Origin: CAZKEW01 sp964580435
Lineage (GTDB): Bacteria; Acidobacteriota; Aminicenantia; Aminicenantales; UBA8522
Assembly (NCBI GenBank): GCA_964580435.1
Contig: CAZOKP010000001.1
Coordinates: 62,001 to 126,000 of the forward strand
Length of the DNA: 64,000 nucleotides
Direction of reading: 5' to 3'
Both the position numbers and the translations under genes were made by a program. This document shows, in pieces, positions 27,689 to 35,706 of the stretch. A model generated the notes under the pieces. It made no database searches. It was given only the letters and a program-made list of their open reading frames with translations, and had not been told where the DNA came from. Each line of letters begins with the position of its first letter. Positions within the stretch are counted from its first letter, which is position 1.

Positions 27689-29167
27689 ATGATAAGAAGT
27701 AAAATTTCGGCACATATAACTTATTTAGGAAGAGAGGACCGCTTTTTGGCAGGAAGAGACAAGATCTGCAGAAGGCTCATAGAATATGGCCTGTTGGGAT
27801 TAATAATTTTCAGCCCCCTGCCCGCAGCTTCTGTCCATGAGTGGGCCATCTTGGTGATTCAAATTTCCGCCTTGATTCTCTTGGCTTCTTATATTCTAAT
27901 GGAGGAAAAGCCTCAAATAAATGAGGCTCTTTCTCGCCGATTGAAGTGGCCAAGATATTTGATAATAGGGCTTTTTGTTTTTTTCTTTGCGCAAATTGTT
28001 CCCATTCCGAAATTACTGATTAAAATTATCTCTCCAAATGTCTACAAATTTCAGATGCAGTATTCTCCTGAATTTGCGAAGACAAAATTCATGAGTCTCT
28101 CTTTGATACCCTCTTATACTCTAAGAGAGGGGCTTGAGATTCTTTCGTATTTTATCATCGGATTTCTTATCATAAAAACTGTTACAAGAAATCAACAGAT
28201 AAAGCGGATTTTTTCGGTCCTCATTGTGATGGGGGTTTTTGAGGCATTTTATGGTCTTTTTGAGCTCTCCAGTGGGAATCCAAGAATTTTGTTTTATCAG
28301 AAAACTTACCAATTGGGTTCTGTTACGGGGACTTTTGTCAACAGAAACCACCTTTCTGGATACCTCGAGATGATTATTCCTCTGGCTATCGGATTAATCT
28401 TCGCTCGGGCAAATGTTTTTTCATTTTCCGGATTAAGATGGAAAGAGAGACTTCTCCTGCTTTCCGAGAAGGGTTTAGCAGCCAATCTCCTTTTAGGCTG
28501 CAGCGTTATTGTTATGTCAATTGCCATCATATTTTCTGAATCCCGGTCCGGAATTGCTATCCTAATTTTCACTTTTGTACTTTTTTTTGTGCTATCTGCC
28601 TATCATTTCAGCTTCCGTGAATACCAGAAAAAGTGGCTTAAATACTTTCTCTGCGTATCTCTCATCATTATCATTTTTATATCTCTTTTCAAAGGGATTG
28701 GGGCGACTATCGAAAGATTCTCCCTGGATGAGCTCCTTATAGAGGGGAGGCCAAAATTTTGGGGAAGTACTCTTAGAATATTTGCCGATTTTCCATTCTT
28801 TGGATCAGGCCTGGGGACTTTTGGCTCTCTTTTTCCTGACTTCATGGTTGATGAAAAGCCAATCAGGATTTATCACGCTCACAATGACTATTTGGAATAT
28901 CTCAGCGAGTTGGGAGTATTTGGGTTCATTTTGCTTCTAAGTGTAATCATCATATTACTATTTTTTATATTTTCTTCCTGGCAACAGAGAAGACATCCTG
29001 AAGTCAAAGGTCTTGCTCTTGGAGGATTTGTCGCTCTCATAAATATTCTTATCCATAGCTTCACAGATTTCAATTTGCATATCCCCGCTAATATGCTGCT
29101 TTTTTTCATTGTGCTTTCTTTGACTTTGGTGGCGGCCTATTATCAAAAAAGCGAGAAAAGCAAATAG
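27689..29167 (+). CDS. O-antigen ligase / polymerase (Wzy_C family)
   Basis: A 492-residue membrane protein with about 11-12 helices. Diagnostic pieces are GTFVNRNHLSGYLEMIIPLAI, FSESRSGIAILIF and HAHNDYLEYLSELGVFGFILLL, which match Wzy_C family O-antigen ligases and polymerases. It would join or transfer lipid-linked glycan in the periplasm. It follows the Wzc-like kinase and precedes a TPR protein, an arrangement common in exosortase-type exopolysaccharide loci. Together with the protein at 18983 the locus has two proteins of this superfamily. Confidence 0.87.
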   Translation: MIRSKISAHITYLGREDRFLAGRDKICRRLIEYGLLGLIIFSPLPAASVHEWAILVIQISALILLASYILMEEKPQINEALSRRLKWPRYLIIGLFVFFFAQIVPIPKLLIKIISPNVYKFQMQYSPEFAKTKFMSLSLIPSYTLREGLEILSYFIIGFLIIKTVTRNQQIKRIFSVLIVMGVFEAFYGLFELSSGNPRILFYQKTYQLGSVTGTFVNRNHLSGYLEMIIPLAIGLIFARANVFSFSGLRWKERLLLLSEKGLAANLLLGCSVIVMSIAIIFSESRSGIAILIFTFVLFFVLSAYHFSFREYQKKWLKYFLCVSLIIIIFISLFKGIGATIERFSLDELLIEGRPKFWGSTLRIFADFPFFGSGLGTFGSLFPDFMVDEKPIRIYHAHNDYLEYLSELGVFGFILLLSVIIILLFFIFSSWQQRRHPEVKGLALGGFVALINILIHSFTDFNLHIPANMLLFFIVLSLTLVAAYYQKSEKSK

Positions 29168-29245
29168 GTGAGTTCATTACCTAGGAAGACTATTAATAGC
29201 GAAGCTGACGAGCTTGCTTGAGATGCGGATCAAGCTTGAGATAAA

Positions 29246-30937
29246 ATGAGGAAACTTTTTATTCTGGCCATTTTTCTCGCTATCGGCATTCTGGAATTTC
29301 TTATTTACCTGGACTTTCGCCTTTATTATCGAGCTGAAAAAGTCTCTTCAATTGAAAATAGAATCAAGGTCTTAGAAAAGGCAAATAAATTTTTCCCCAT
29401 GAATGACCTTGTTTTCTATGAGTTGGGAAAGGCCTATTATGACTTGGGCTTGGCAAACCTTGACGACAAAGAAAATAGCGAAGCCTATTTGAAGAATTCT
29501 TCTCAGAATTTTAAGAAATCTTTAGAAATTAATCCCGCCTCTTATTTTAGCCATTTTTATTTTGCGCAGACGCTCCTTTATCTGGATATCGTCTCTCCTC
29601 AGTCCGATGGCAACGCTTTCGATGAACTCAAAAAAGCAGCGCAGCTTGCGGGTGAGAACCAGCAGATCTTGTTTGAAACCGGCAAATTATTATTATCCCA
29701 TTGGCCTCAGCTCTCTGAGGAGGACAAGAAGTTTACTATAGAAACTGTTGGAAAGATGGAGTTAGGCACTAATGAGCAGCAGTTTCGGACAATTATGGAG
29801 ATTTGGGCAGAAAATGTCAAAGACTATGCCATCATGGAGAAGGCCCTGCCAGAAGAGCCCGACGTTTACTTGAGATATGCCTCATTTCTTGGGGCGAAAT
29901 CTCTCTCCTTAGAGCAAAGGCAAAAAGCTATAGCCAAAGCGGATCTTATGGAATTTGAGAAGGCCCAGCGTAATTACAATCTTGGAGAAAAGGCATATGA
30001 TAATTTTCGTATGAGCAGAGCCTCGCAATATTTCACGTCCTGTTTGGATTACTTGGAGAGGATCAAGTTCTATCAGAGATTTACCCAAGAAAATTTGATC
30101 AGCTTATCAGAATTTCAGGAAAAATATAAATCGACTCTACTGAACTTAGGCATGAGTCTCATTGATCAAGGCGAACAATTGAAAGATGTCGAAAGCTATT
30201 TGTTGCGATATCTGGGGATCGAGAAAACCATTGGAGAGGTGCAGAATCTTGAATCCTACCTTGCCAAGCGCGGTTTGATCACTGAGAATCTGGAAGATGC
30301 CCGCAATGATCTGGACCTTTTTTCTTTTCAGCTCTACCTCTACTTTAAAGGGAGTCGGTACAAAGACATCATGAAAGCCGAACAGTTTTTTCGACAGAAC
30401 TTGGTTTTCATCCCGGAACAAAAAAAAGAAAGATACACAGAGATTCTTCAATATTTCGGAGATGCTTATCAGAAAGAATATCGGTTCTACGAGGCGGAGG
30501 AGCTTTATCAAAAAGCACTTGAGACAAGCCCCGATAATCTCAAAATTCTGCTAAGGATCAAGGACAACTACCAGAAGATGAATGATAATGAAAAAATACT
30601 CAAGGTCAATGAAAAAATAGAAAAACTTCTGTCTCCCAAAGAAAGAGTGCTTGAGGACCAGGTGATAAGGAACGGCGAAGAGTACTCTTATATGTTGACT
30701 CTCGATGGACGGAGGATTAATTTAGATCTTGTTTTTCAAAAACGAGGAAGAGAAACGAGCCCCTTGATTACAGTTATTTTTAATGACCAGGTGGTATGGG
30801 AAAATTACCTTCAGACTGATTTGCTCTCAATTCCCCTGGAAACCAATATCGGAGAGAATGTTCTCATAATCAGGCCTCTCAATCAGTCAATTCTCATTAA
30901 GAAGATAAATTACCGGTCAGAAGGGGAATCATCTTGA
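29246..30937 (+). CDS. Membrane-anchored TPR protein of the exopolysaccharide locus
   Basis: The 563-residue protein has an N-terminal hydrophobic anchor (LFILAIFLAIGILEFLIYLD) and then helical repeats of TPR type, for example IEKANKFF-like and DAYQKEYRFYEAEELYQKA near residue 400. A C-terminal non-helical domain of about 100 residues follows (LTLDGRRINLDLVFQKRG). It is probably exposed to the periplasm and could organise the export machinery. It lies 78 bases after the polymerase/ligase gene. A terminator hairpin overlaps its stop codon. Confidence 0.75.
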   Translation: MRKLFILAIFLAIGILEFLIYLDFRLYYRAEKVSSIENRIKVLEKANKFFPMNDLVFYELGKAYYDLGLANLDDKENSEAYLKNSSQNFKKSLEINPASYFSHFYFAQTLLYLDIVSPQSDGNAFDELKKAAQLAGENQQILFETGKLLLSHWPQLSEEDKKFTIETVGKMELGTNEQQFRTIMEIWAENVKDYAIMEKALPEEPDVYLRYASFLGAKSLSLEQRQKAIAKADLMEFEKAQRNYNLGEKAYDNFRMSRASQYFTSCLDYLERIKFYQRFTQENLISLSEFQEKYKSTLLNLGMSLIDQGEQLKDVESYLLRYLGIEKTIGEVQNLESYLAKRGLITENLEDARNDLDLFSFQLYLYFKGSRYKDIMKAEQFFRQNLVFIPEQKKERYTEILQYFGDAYQKEYRFYEAEELYQKALETSPDNLKILLRIKDNYQKMNDNEKILKVNEKIEKLLSPKERVLEDQVIRNGEEYSYMLTLDGRRINLDLVFQKRGRETSPLITVIFNDQVVWENYLQTDLLSIPLETNIGENVLIIRPLNQSILIKKINYRSEGESS

Positions 30938-30947
30938 ATCCCCTTTT
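30921..30947 (+). terminator. Terminator-like hairpin overlapping the TPR gene stop
   Basis: AAGGGGA (30921-30927) pairs with TCCCCTT (30939-30945), with an 11-base loop that contains the TGA stop of the TPR gene, and is followed by TT. It would end or attenuate the long plus-strand run before the Wza-like gene. Confidence 0.6.
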
Positions 30948-31082
30948 CGGGTGATTAATGAAAAACGAAAATCGCCCCCTAAATCATCCCTGGAGATCAT
31001 TCTCTTTCTTAAGTTCTTTTCGTAGTTTCTCAAATGAATCTTTTTAATTTAATTATAATGTTGAAGGCATTTTGAGGACGAT

Positions 31083-31928
31083 ATGCTAAAAAATAAAATT
31101 TGGATTTTCTTTTTGTTTTTCCTTGTTATTATAGAGCTAGCCTTATTTTCTCAGGAAAAATATGTCGAAGAATACAAGATTGGGCCCAGAGACCTTTTGG
31201 AGATCAGCGTTTATGGCGGAAGCAATTTGAATAGGACAGTTCGTGTCTCAGAGGACGGCAAAATTAAATTCCCTCCACTAGAAGAAGACGTTGAAGTCGG
31301 GGGCTTAACGGTTGCCGAAATGGAGAAAAAGTTGAGTGAGGTTCTAGCAGAAAAATATCTAGTAAATCCTCAAGTGACAGTTTTTATCCGAGAACATCAG
31401 AGCCGGAAAGTCTCTGTTCTCGGTGCGGTGGCAGCTCCGGGGGAGCGCGAGCTTCTCGGGCGGAGAAGGTTATTAGAGATCATAGCCGAAGTCGGCGGAT
31501 TTACTACGGATGCTGGCGCAGATATTATCATTATTCGGGAGAATCAGGATGGGGTCACCGAAACTCTAAAAGTTCCGAAAAAGGATTTGATCTTGGGAGA
31601 TTCCAGTGTCAACATTCCCCTTAAACCTGGCGATGTGATCTACGTGCTACCCGACGAGATCGTCCATATCTACATGACGGGACAGGTGCGAAGTCCTGGC
31701 GTCTTGGAAGCTAGAAAATCGAACATTCCCACTCTCTATCGAGCGATAGCTCAAGCAGGTGGGTTTTCAGATAGGGCATCTAAGGGGGGAGTGAGTATAA
31801 AGAGAATTGGAGAGGATGGAAAAGAAACTATAATAAAGGTGAATGTCAACAAGATCCTGAAGGGAGAAATGAAGGATTTTCCGTTGAAAGAGAATGATAT
31901 CATCTATGTCCCTGCAACATTATTTTAG
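31083..31928 (+). CDS. Wza-type polysaccharide export protein (Poly_export + SLBB)
   Basis: The 281-residue protein has a signal-like N-terminus (MLKNKIWIFFLFFLVIIELA) without a lipobox cysteine. The polysaccharide export domain starts at YKIGPRDLLEISVYGGSNL. Two SLBB domains follow: KVSVLGAVAAPGERELLG and YMTGQVRSPGVLEARKSN. It is shorter than E. coli Wza and lacks an obvious C-terminal membrane helix, so it may need the nearby barrel protein to cross the outer membrane. It has a GAGGAC ribosome binding site and a TATAAT at 31054-31059 with no good -35. The PHP phosphatase follows. Confidence 0.9.
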   Translation: MLKNKIWIFFLFFLVIIELALFSQEKYVEEYKIGPRDLLEISVYGGSNLNRTVRVSEDGKIKFPPLEEDVEVGGLTVAEMEKKLSEVLAEKYLVNPQVTVFIREHQSRKVSVLGAVAAPGERELLGRRRLLEIIAEVGGFTTDAGADIIIIRENQDGVTETLKVPKKDLILGDSSVNIPLKPGDVIYVLPDEIVHIYMTGQVRSPGVLEARKSNIPTLYRAIAQAGGFSDRASKGGVSIKRIGEDGKETIIKVNVNKILKGEMKDFPLKENDIIYVPATLF

Positions 31929-31978
31929 CTTAGTCTTTTCGCTCTAAGAAAACTTTTCATGCTCTGCATCTAAGAAAC

Positions 31979-32782
31979 ATGATTGACCTGCATTGCCATA
32001 TCCTTCCTGGCCTGGATGATGGAGCCAAAAATATCGAAGAAGCTCTGGAAATGGCAAGGATTGCCCAGCAAGATGGGATTAAGAAGATCGTTGCCACATT
32101 CCATTTATTTCGGGGAAAATATCTTTACAATAATTTTCAATTTATCGAGGAAAAGAGAAAGAAACTTAGTCTAGCCTTGGGAGAAAAAGGAATAGATGTG
32201 GAGATTTTTTTAGGTGCCGAAGTTTATGTTGTTCATAACTTGATGGACGAGATAAGGACAAAAAGAGAAAATCTGGCGATAAACAGAAGTTCATACATGT
32301 TTTTAGAGTTTCCTCAGGTTCATGTCTTTTCCGGAGTCCGAGACCTCTTTTTTGAATTGATGAGCGAGGGAATAACACCCATTATAGCCCATCCGGAGAG
32401 AAATTATGTGTTTATGCGAAATCCAACTTTGTTTTATGGGCTAGTGCAAATGGGTGCACTTGCCCAGGCTAATAGCGGAAGTTTTCTGGGCCTTTATGGC
32501 AAGAAAGAACAAGAAACAAGCCTCAAATTTTTGGAGTGGAATCTGATTCACTTCATAGCTAGTGATTCCCATAGCCCTCGTCGCCATGATCTTTTACTAT
32601 CAGGAGCAGTAAAGAGGACAGAAATGTTGTGGGGAAAGGATAAAGCTGCTGCACTTGTCATGGATAATCCGCAGGCAGTTTTAAACGACAAGGAAATACC
32701 CTTTCTCTTTGACCCCATTGATCCAGGAGAAAATAAAAAGAAATTCAATATTAAAATCCCCAGTTTCTTCAAGATAAAATAG
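31979..32782 (+). CDS. PHP-family protein tyrosine phosphatase (CpsB/YwqE type)
   Basis: The 267-residue protein starts MIDLHCHILPGLDDGAKNIE, with the first metal-binding His pair and Asp, and continues with KIVATFH, LGAEVYV, IIAHPERNYVF and FIASDSHSP, all metal ligands of the PHP fold. In Gram-positive capsule loci such proteins dephosphorylate BY-kinases, and the same role is likely here for the Wzc-like kinase at 25343. It starts 50 bases after the export gene. Confidence 0.88.
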   Translation: MIDLHCHILPGLDDGAKNIEEALEMARIAQQDGIKKIVATFHLFRGKYLYNNFQFIEEKRKKLSLALGEKGIDVEIFLGAEVYVVHNLMDEIRTKRENLAINRSSYMFLEFPQVHVFSGVRDLFFELMSEGITPIIAHPERNYVFMRNPTLFYGLVQMGALAQANSGSFLGLYGKKEQETSLKFLEWNLIHFIASDSHSPRRHDLLLSGAVKRTEMLWGKDKAAALVMDNPQAVLNDKEIPFLFDPIDPGENKKKFNIKIPSFFKIK

Positions 32783-32829
32783 TAAATTCAGATTGGTTCC
32801 AAAGATAGCAAAATTTTCGGTTTTTTCTA

Positions 32830-32858
32830 TTGACAAGTCGGCAAATTTAGCTTATCTT
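32830..32858 (+). promoter_or_regulatory. Sigma-70-type promoter before the gene at 32879
   Basis: TTGACA (32830-32835), a 17-base spacer, then TATCTT (32853-32858). An AGGAGG site follows eight bases before the ATG at 32879. The match to -35/-10 consensus is good. Confidence 0.75.
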
Positions 32859-32878
32859 ATATATGCAAGGAGGATCTT

Positions 32879-33679
32879 ATGAAGAAAGAGGTTCAGAATA
32901 AGTTCTTTTGTTTTCTAATCACTTTATCTTTTTTTCTTTATGCTGCCCCCAGCATTCTTGCGGCTCAAAGCATCGCCAAGGGCAAAATCATGGGGTTTCT
33001 TTATGATAAAGACGGCACTACTCCTCTAGAAGGTGGTATCATCAAATTTAAAAATCTTACCACTGGCACTGTATTTGAGAGCAGCAAATCGGACAGCAAC
33101 GGCATTTTTAAGGTCGAAGGGATAGAAAGCGGCGCGTATACCTATGGGATTGTGACTGCGCAGGGTGATTATAATGCTGACACCCTGGTGGGAATAAGGA
33201 TTCAGGAGAACGAGACCGCTGAAATGTCTATCGCTCTTAATCCCTTTAATAAGGACGAGGCAGAGGCCGTCGCTGAGATCCTTAAGGACCAAGAAATATC
33301 CGGAGAAACCTTGGTCGGGACCGTCGCGAACTTTGACCCCCATACGCGGATGGCTCAAATTCAAGTTATCAAAGGGATGATCAAGCACAAAGACAAGATC
33401 CATGCCAAGGGCAAGAGCACCGATTTCTATCAGGAAGTCAGCGTTTTGTTGGCGGGGAACTCTTCGGCAAGGCAAGTGCTGCCGGGCCAGATCGCCTCTG
33501 TTAAAATGGACAGGAAGACTTCCCGGGGCGACCTGGTTTATGTCCTGCGCAACAAAAATCTATTCCCGCTGTTCCTCGCTCCTTTGGGCGCCGCAACAAT
33601 ACTGGCTGCGAGCACCGGGATTAATTATGGAATCGTCAAAATTAATGACGAGAAGATTCCCGTCTCTCCCGATAGATAA
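32879..33679 (+). CDS. Secreted protein with carboxypeptidase-regulatory-like domain, unknown
   Basis: The 266-residue product has a signal peptide (KFFCFLITLSFFLYAAPSIL, ending near AAQS). A CarboxypepD_reg-like beta-sandwich covers about residues 34-125 (GKIMGFLYDKDGTTPLEGG, FKVEGIESGAYTYGIV). The rest is unassigned and ends with a hydrophobic stretch (LFLAPLGAATILAASTGINY) that may anchor it. It has its own strong promoter and AGGAGG site, so it seems independent of the polysaccharide run. Its composition is intermediate between the AT-rich locus and the GC-rich genes downstream. Confidence 0.7.
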   Translation: MKKEVQNKFFCFLITLSFFLYAAPSILAAQSIAKGKIMGFLYDKDGTTPLEGGIIKFKNLTTGTVFESSKSDSNGIFKVEGIESGAYTYGIVTAQGDYNADTLVGIRIQENETAEMSIALNPFNKDEAEAVAEILKDQEISGETLVGTVANFDPHTRMAQIQVIKGMIKHKDKIHAKGKSTDFYQEVSVLLAGNSSARQVLPGQIASVKMDRKTSRGDLVYVLRNKNLFPLFLAPLGAATILAASTGINYGIVKINDEKIPVSPDR

Positions 33680-33856
33680 TTAGTTATTAGTTCTGTTTCC
33701 AATTTTATTTTTTTCCACGCCACTTTTTTTCCCCTCTTTTCGTCTGTTCCTTTCTAACCCACCATTTTTCTTCCCCAAAATTTTTCCAGAATTAGCGGAG
33801 GCTTCTCATTTGCAATCTTTGGGAGAGTTTGTGTATTCTAAATTCGGAATGTTCGC

Positions 33857-34453
33857 ATGAAATTCTTTTTTAAGGCTGGCACTCTAATCGCGACCATTAT
33901 CACTGCGCTTATTTTTTCCCTCTCTTTTTTTCAAACACAAAACCAGCCCACCCAAAGCTATTCTCTTGTGGAGGCGCAGAAGATCTTTAAGGCGATCGAT
34001 AAACTCCAGGCTGAAACTCAGCAGCCCTGGAGCGGCCCTTGGCGCGAAATTGTCGTCACAGAAAGCGAGCTGAACTCCTATATCGCCTGCCGCATCGAAA
34101 CAGAGAAAGAAGAAATAATGAAAGAGCTGAAACTCAAGTTGTTCGAAATGAACAGGATAGAGGGGAAAATCCATATCGACCTGAGAGGCCAGGATATTCC
34201 TCAATTTATCCGGCCGGAAATGGACCTTTTTTTTGCGGCCGACATCGTGGTCGCTGACGGCAAGGTGAAGCTCAACCTGAAGGAGATATTCATCGGCGAT
34301 GAGCCGATCCAGCCGTTCATTATCGACCTGATTATTGCCGTTTCAGCCAAGCTTAATAAGGTCGAGGCTACGAGCATCACCGACTGGTATGAGCTTCCTT
34401 ATGGGATAAAGAACATCAAGACCCAAAAAGGCCAAGCCATTTTTTATTACTAA
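33857..34453 (+). CDS. Exported or anchored protein of unknown function
   Basis: I do not recognise this 198-residue protein. It starts with a hydrophobic segment (AGTLIATIITALIFSLSFF) that can be a signal peptide or anchor. The mature part contains REIVVTESELNSYIACRIE and a beta-rich section IDLRGQDIPQFIRPEMDLFF, which look like a lipid- or membrane-associated fold, but this is weak. It lies four bases upstream of rsmD and may be cotranscribed with it. Confidence 0.6.
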   Translation: MKFFFKAGTLIATIITALIFSLSFFQTQNQPTQSYSLVEAQKIFKAIDKLQAETQQPWSGPWREIVVTESELNSYIACRIETEKEEIMKELKLKLFEMNRIEGKIHIDLRGQDIPQFIRPEMDLFFAADIVVADGKVKLNLKEIFIGDEPIQPFIIDLIIAVSAKLNKVEATSITDWYELPYGIKNIKTQKGQAIFYY

Positions 34454-34456
34454 CAA

Positions 34457-34999
34457 ATGATCCGAGTTATCGGCGGCGCTTTTAAAGGCCGGCGCCTTAA
34501 GCTGGTGCCGAGTCCACTCGTCCGTCCTATGCCCGCCAAGCTCAAGGAGGCGCTTTTCAACATCATCCAGGATGAATTGAAGGGGGCCTTTGTGCTTGAC
34601 GGTTTCGCCGGAACGGGCTCGATAGGGATAGAGGCGTTGAGCCGGGGAGCAGAAAAAGCTATCTTCATCGATGAATACTTTCCGGCCATAAAAACGATTA
34701 AAGCCAATCTCGCCGAATGCGGCGCTAAAGACAGCTCCCGCGTCATCCACAAAGAATTCAACCGCGCCGTCATTCAGCTGGGTAAAGAAAAAGCCGGCTT
34801 TGACCTCATTTTCCTCGACCCTCCTTACAAGCTCCTCGAGGAGCGCAATCCCTTGAAAGTCATAAAAAAGAGAAACGTTTTAAAGGAAGGCGGCCTAGTT
34901 ATTCTGCGCCATTTCTTTAAAACAGTCCCCGACCAGAAATATTTCAGCCTAGTCAGGGCCGTCACCCTCGGCGACGACACCCTCTCGTTTTTTAAGTAG
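34457..34999 (+). CDS. rsmD: 16S rRNA (guanine966-N2)-methyltransferase RsmD
   Basis: The 180-residue protein starts MIRVIGGAFKGRRLKL and has VRPMPAKLKEALFNII, the SAM-binding loop VLDGFAGTGSIGIEALSRGA and the catalytic DPPY (LIFLDPPYKLL). These are characteristic of RsmD, which methylates G966 of 16S rRNA on assembled small subunits. Length matches the family. The ending DTLSFFK is unusual but intact, and its last codons are copied again after the N gap as part of the 55-base duplicate. Confidence 0.93.
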   Translation: MIRVIGGAFKGRRLKLVPSPLVRPMPAKLKEALFNIIQDELKGAFVLDGFAGTGSIGIEALSRGAEKAIFIDEYFPAIKTIKANLAECGAKDSSRVIHKEFNRAVIQLGKEKAGFDLIFLDPPYKLLEERNPLKVIKKRNVLKEGGLVILRHFFKTVPDQKYFSLVRAVTLGDDTLSFFK

Positions 35000-35022
35000 C
35001 CCCCCGTTTATCTTTTCTCCCA
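34968..35022. repeat. 55-base contig-end duplicate, left copy
   Basis: These 55 bases, including the last codons of rsmD, are identical to 35123-35177. The two copies abut the N run on each side, as expected for overlapping contig ends of an assembler using k=55. Confidence 0.9.
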
Positions 35023-35122
35023 NNNNNNNNNNNNNNNNNNNNNNNNNNNNNNNNNNNNNNNNNNNNNNNNNNNNNNNNNNNNNNNNNNNNNNNNNNNNNN
35101 NNNNNNNNNNNNNNNNNNNNNN
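35023..35122. other. 100-base N run (assembly gap)
   Basis: Exactly 100 undetermined bases. The identical flanks suggest the true gap length is zero and the sequence is continuous. Confidence 0.97.
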
Positions 35123-35177
35123 TCGGCGACGACACCCTCTCGTTTTTTAAGTAGCCCCCCGTTTATCTTTTCTCCCA
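35123..35177. repeat. 55-base contig-end duplicate, right copy
   Basis: Identical to 34968-35022; see the left copy. It does not represent a second rsmD end. Confidence 0.9.
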
Positions 35178-35182
35178 TCCAC

Positions 35183-35254
35183 ACACCAACCAACCAACCA
35201 ACCAACCAACCTACCTACCTACCTACCTACCTACCTACCTACCTACCTACCTAC
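35183..35254. repeat. Tetranucleotide microsatellite (ACCA)n then (ACCT)n
   Basis: About six or seven CCAA units run directly into about twelve CCTA units. The low complexity probably caused the assembly break just upstream. No coding frame crosses it convincingly. Confidence 0.9.
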
Positions 35255-35300
35255 TTTCCCTCCTTCTTTCCATTCCTTAACTGCATTTCTTAACATTATT

Positions 35301-35402
35301 GTCATTGCGAGTGTTAGCGAAGCAATCCGAAGAAGTGGATGCGAGCCTGGCGAAGCAGTCTCATGGCTCAAGGATGAGATTCTTCGCTTCGCTCGGAATG
35401 AC
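35301..35402. repeat. GTCATTGCGAG-type intergenic palindromic repeat, copy 1
   Basis: Begins GTCATTGCGAG and ends in its inverted form (CTTCGCTCGGAATGAC), with GAAGCAATCC and GAAGCAGTCTC inside. It is the same family as 35487-35563 and 38781-38858. Confidence 0.75.
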
Positions 35403-35486
35403 TCATTTGGGCTAGCTCGCCACGACATCTTCCAAAATTTTTATCCATTTTTAACTCTTTTTTCGCTTCAAAAAAATTTTGTTATT

Positions 35487-35563
35487 GTCATTGCGAGCGA
35501 CCGAAGGGAGCGCGGCAATCTCACGTTAAGTTGTTGAGATCGCCACGCGTCGCTCGTGATGAC
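35487..35563. repeat. GTCATTGCGAG-type intergenic palindromic repeat, copy 2
   Basis: GTCATTGCGAGCGACC at the left end pairs with GCGTCGCTCGTGATGAC at the right end, and CGGCAATCTCA with TGAGATCGCC inside. It folds as one long hairpin. Confidence 0.8.
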
Positions 35564-35591
35564 ATAATTCTATCGGCAATTCGGCACGAAA

Positions 35592-35660
35592 AATTGGGGG
35601 ACACGATACGGAATTCCGGAGAATTCAGTTTATGTTCCCAGAATTTCGTGGCCCCCAATT
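35592..35660. repeat. GGGGACAC-containing dyad element
   Basis: AATTGGGGG (35592-35600) and CCCCCAATT (35652-35660) form a perfect 9-bp inverted repeat. GGGGACACGATACGGAATTCC inside resembles the element at 47331-47359. Such sequences often flank REP-associated transposase genes, but none is present here. Confidence 0.6.
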
Positions 35661-35706
35661 ATTGGAGGGCTTGCGGGCCTGGCAAAAATCGAATAAAATG
35701 CTTTAA

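Noticed and set aside
34968..35177. Tandem duplication of the rsmD end
   Set aside because: Exact 55-base identity at both edges of a 100-N run is better explained by overlapping contigs.
35183..35254. CRISPR-like regular repeats
   Set aside because: They are 4-base tandem units with no spacers and no cas genes.
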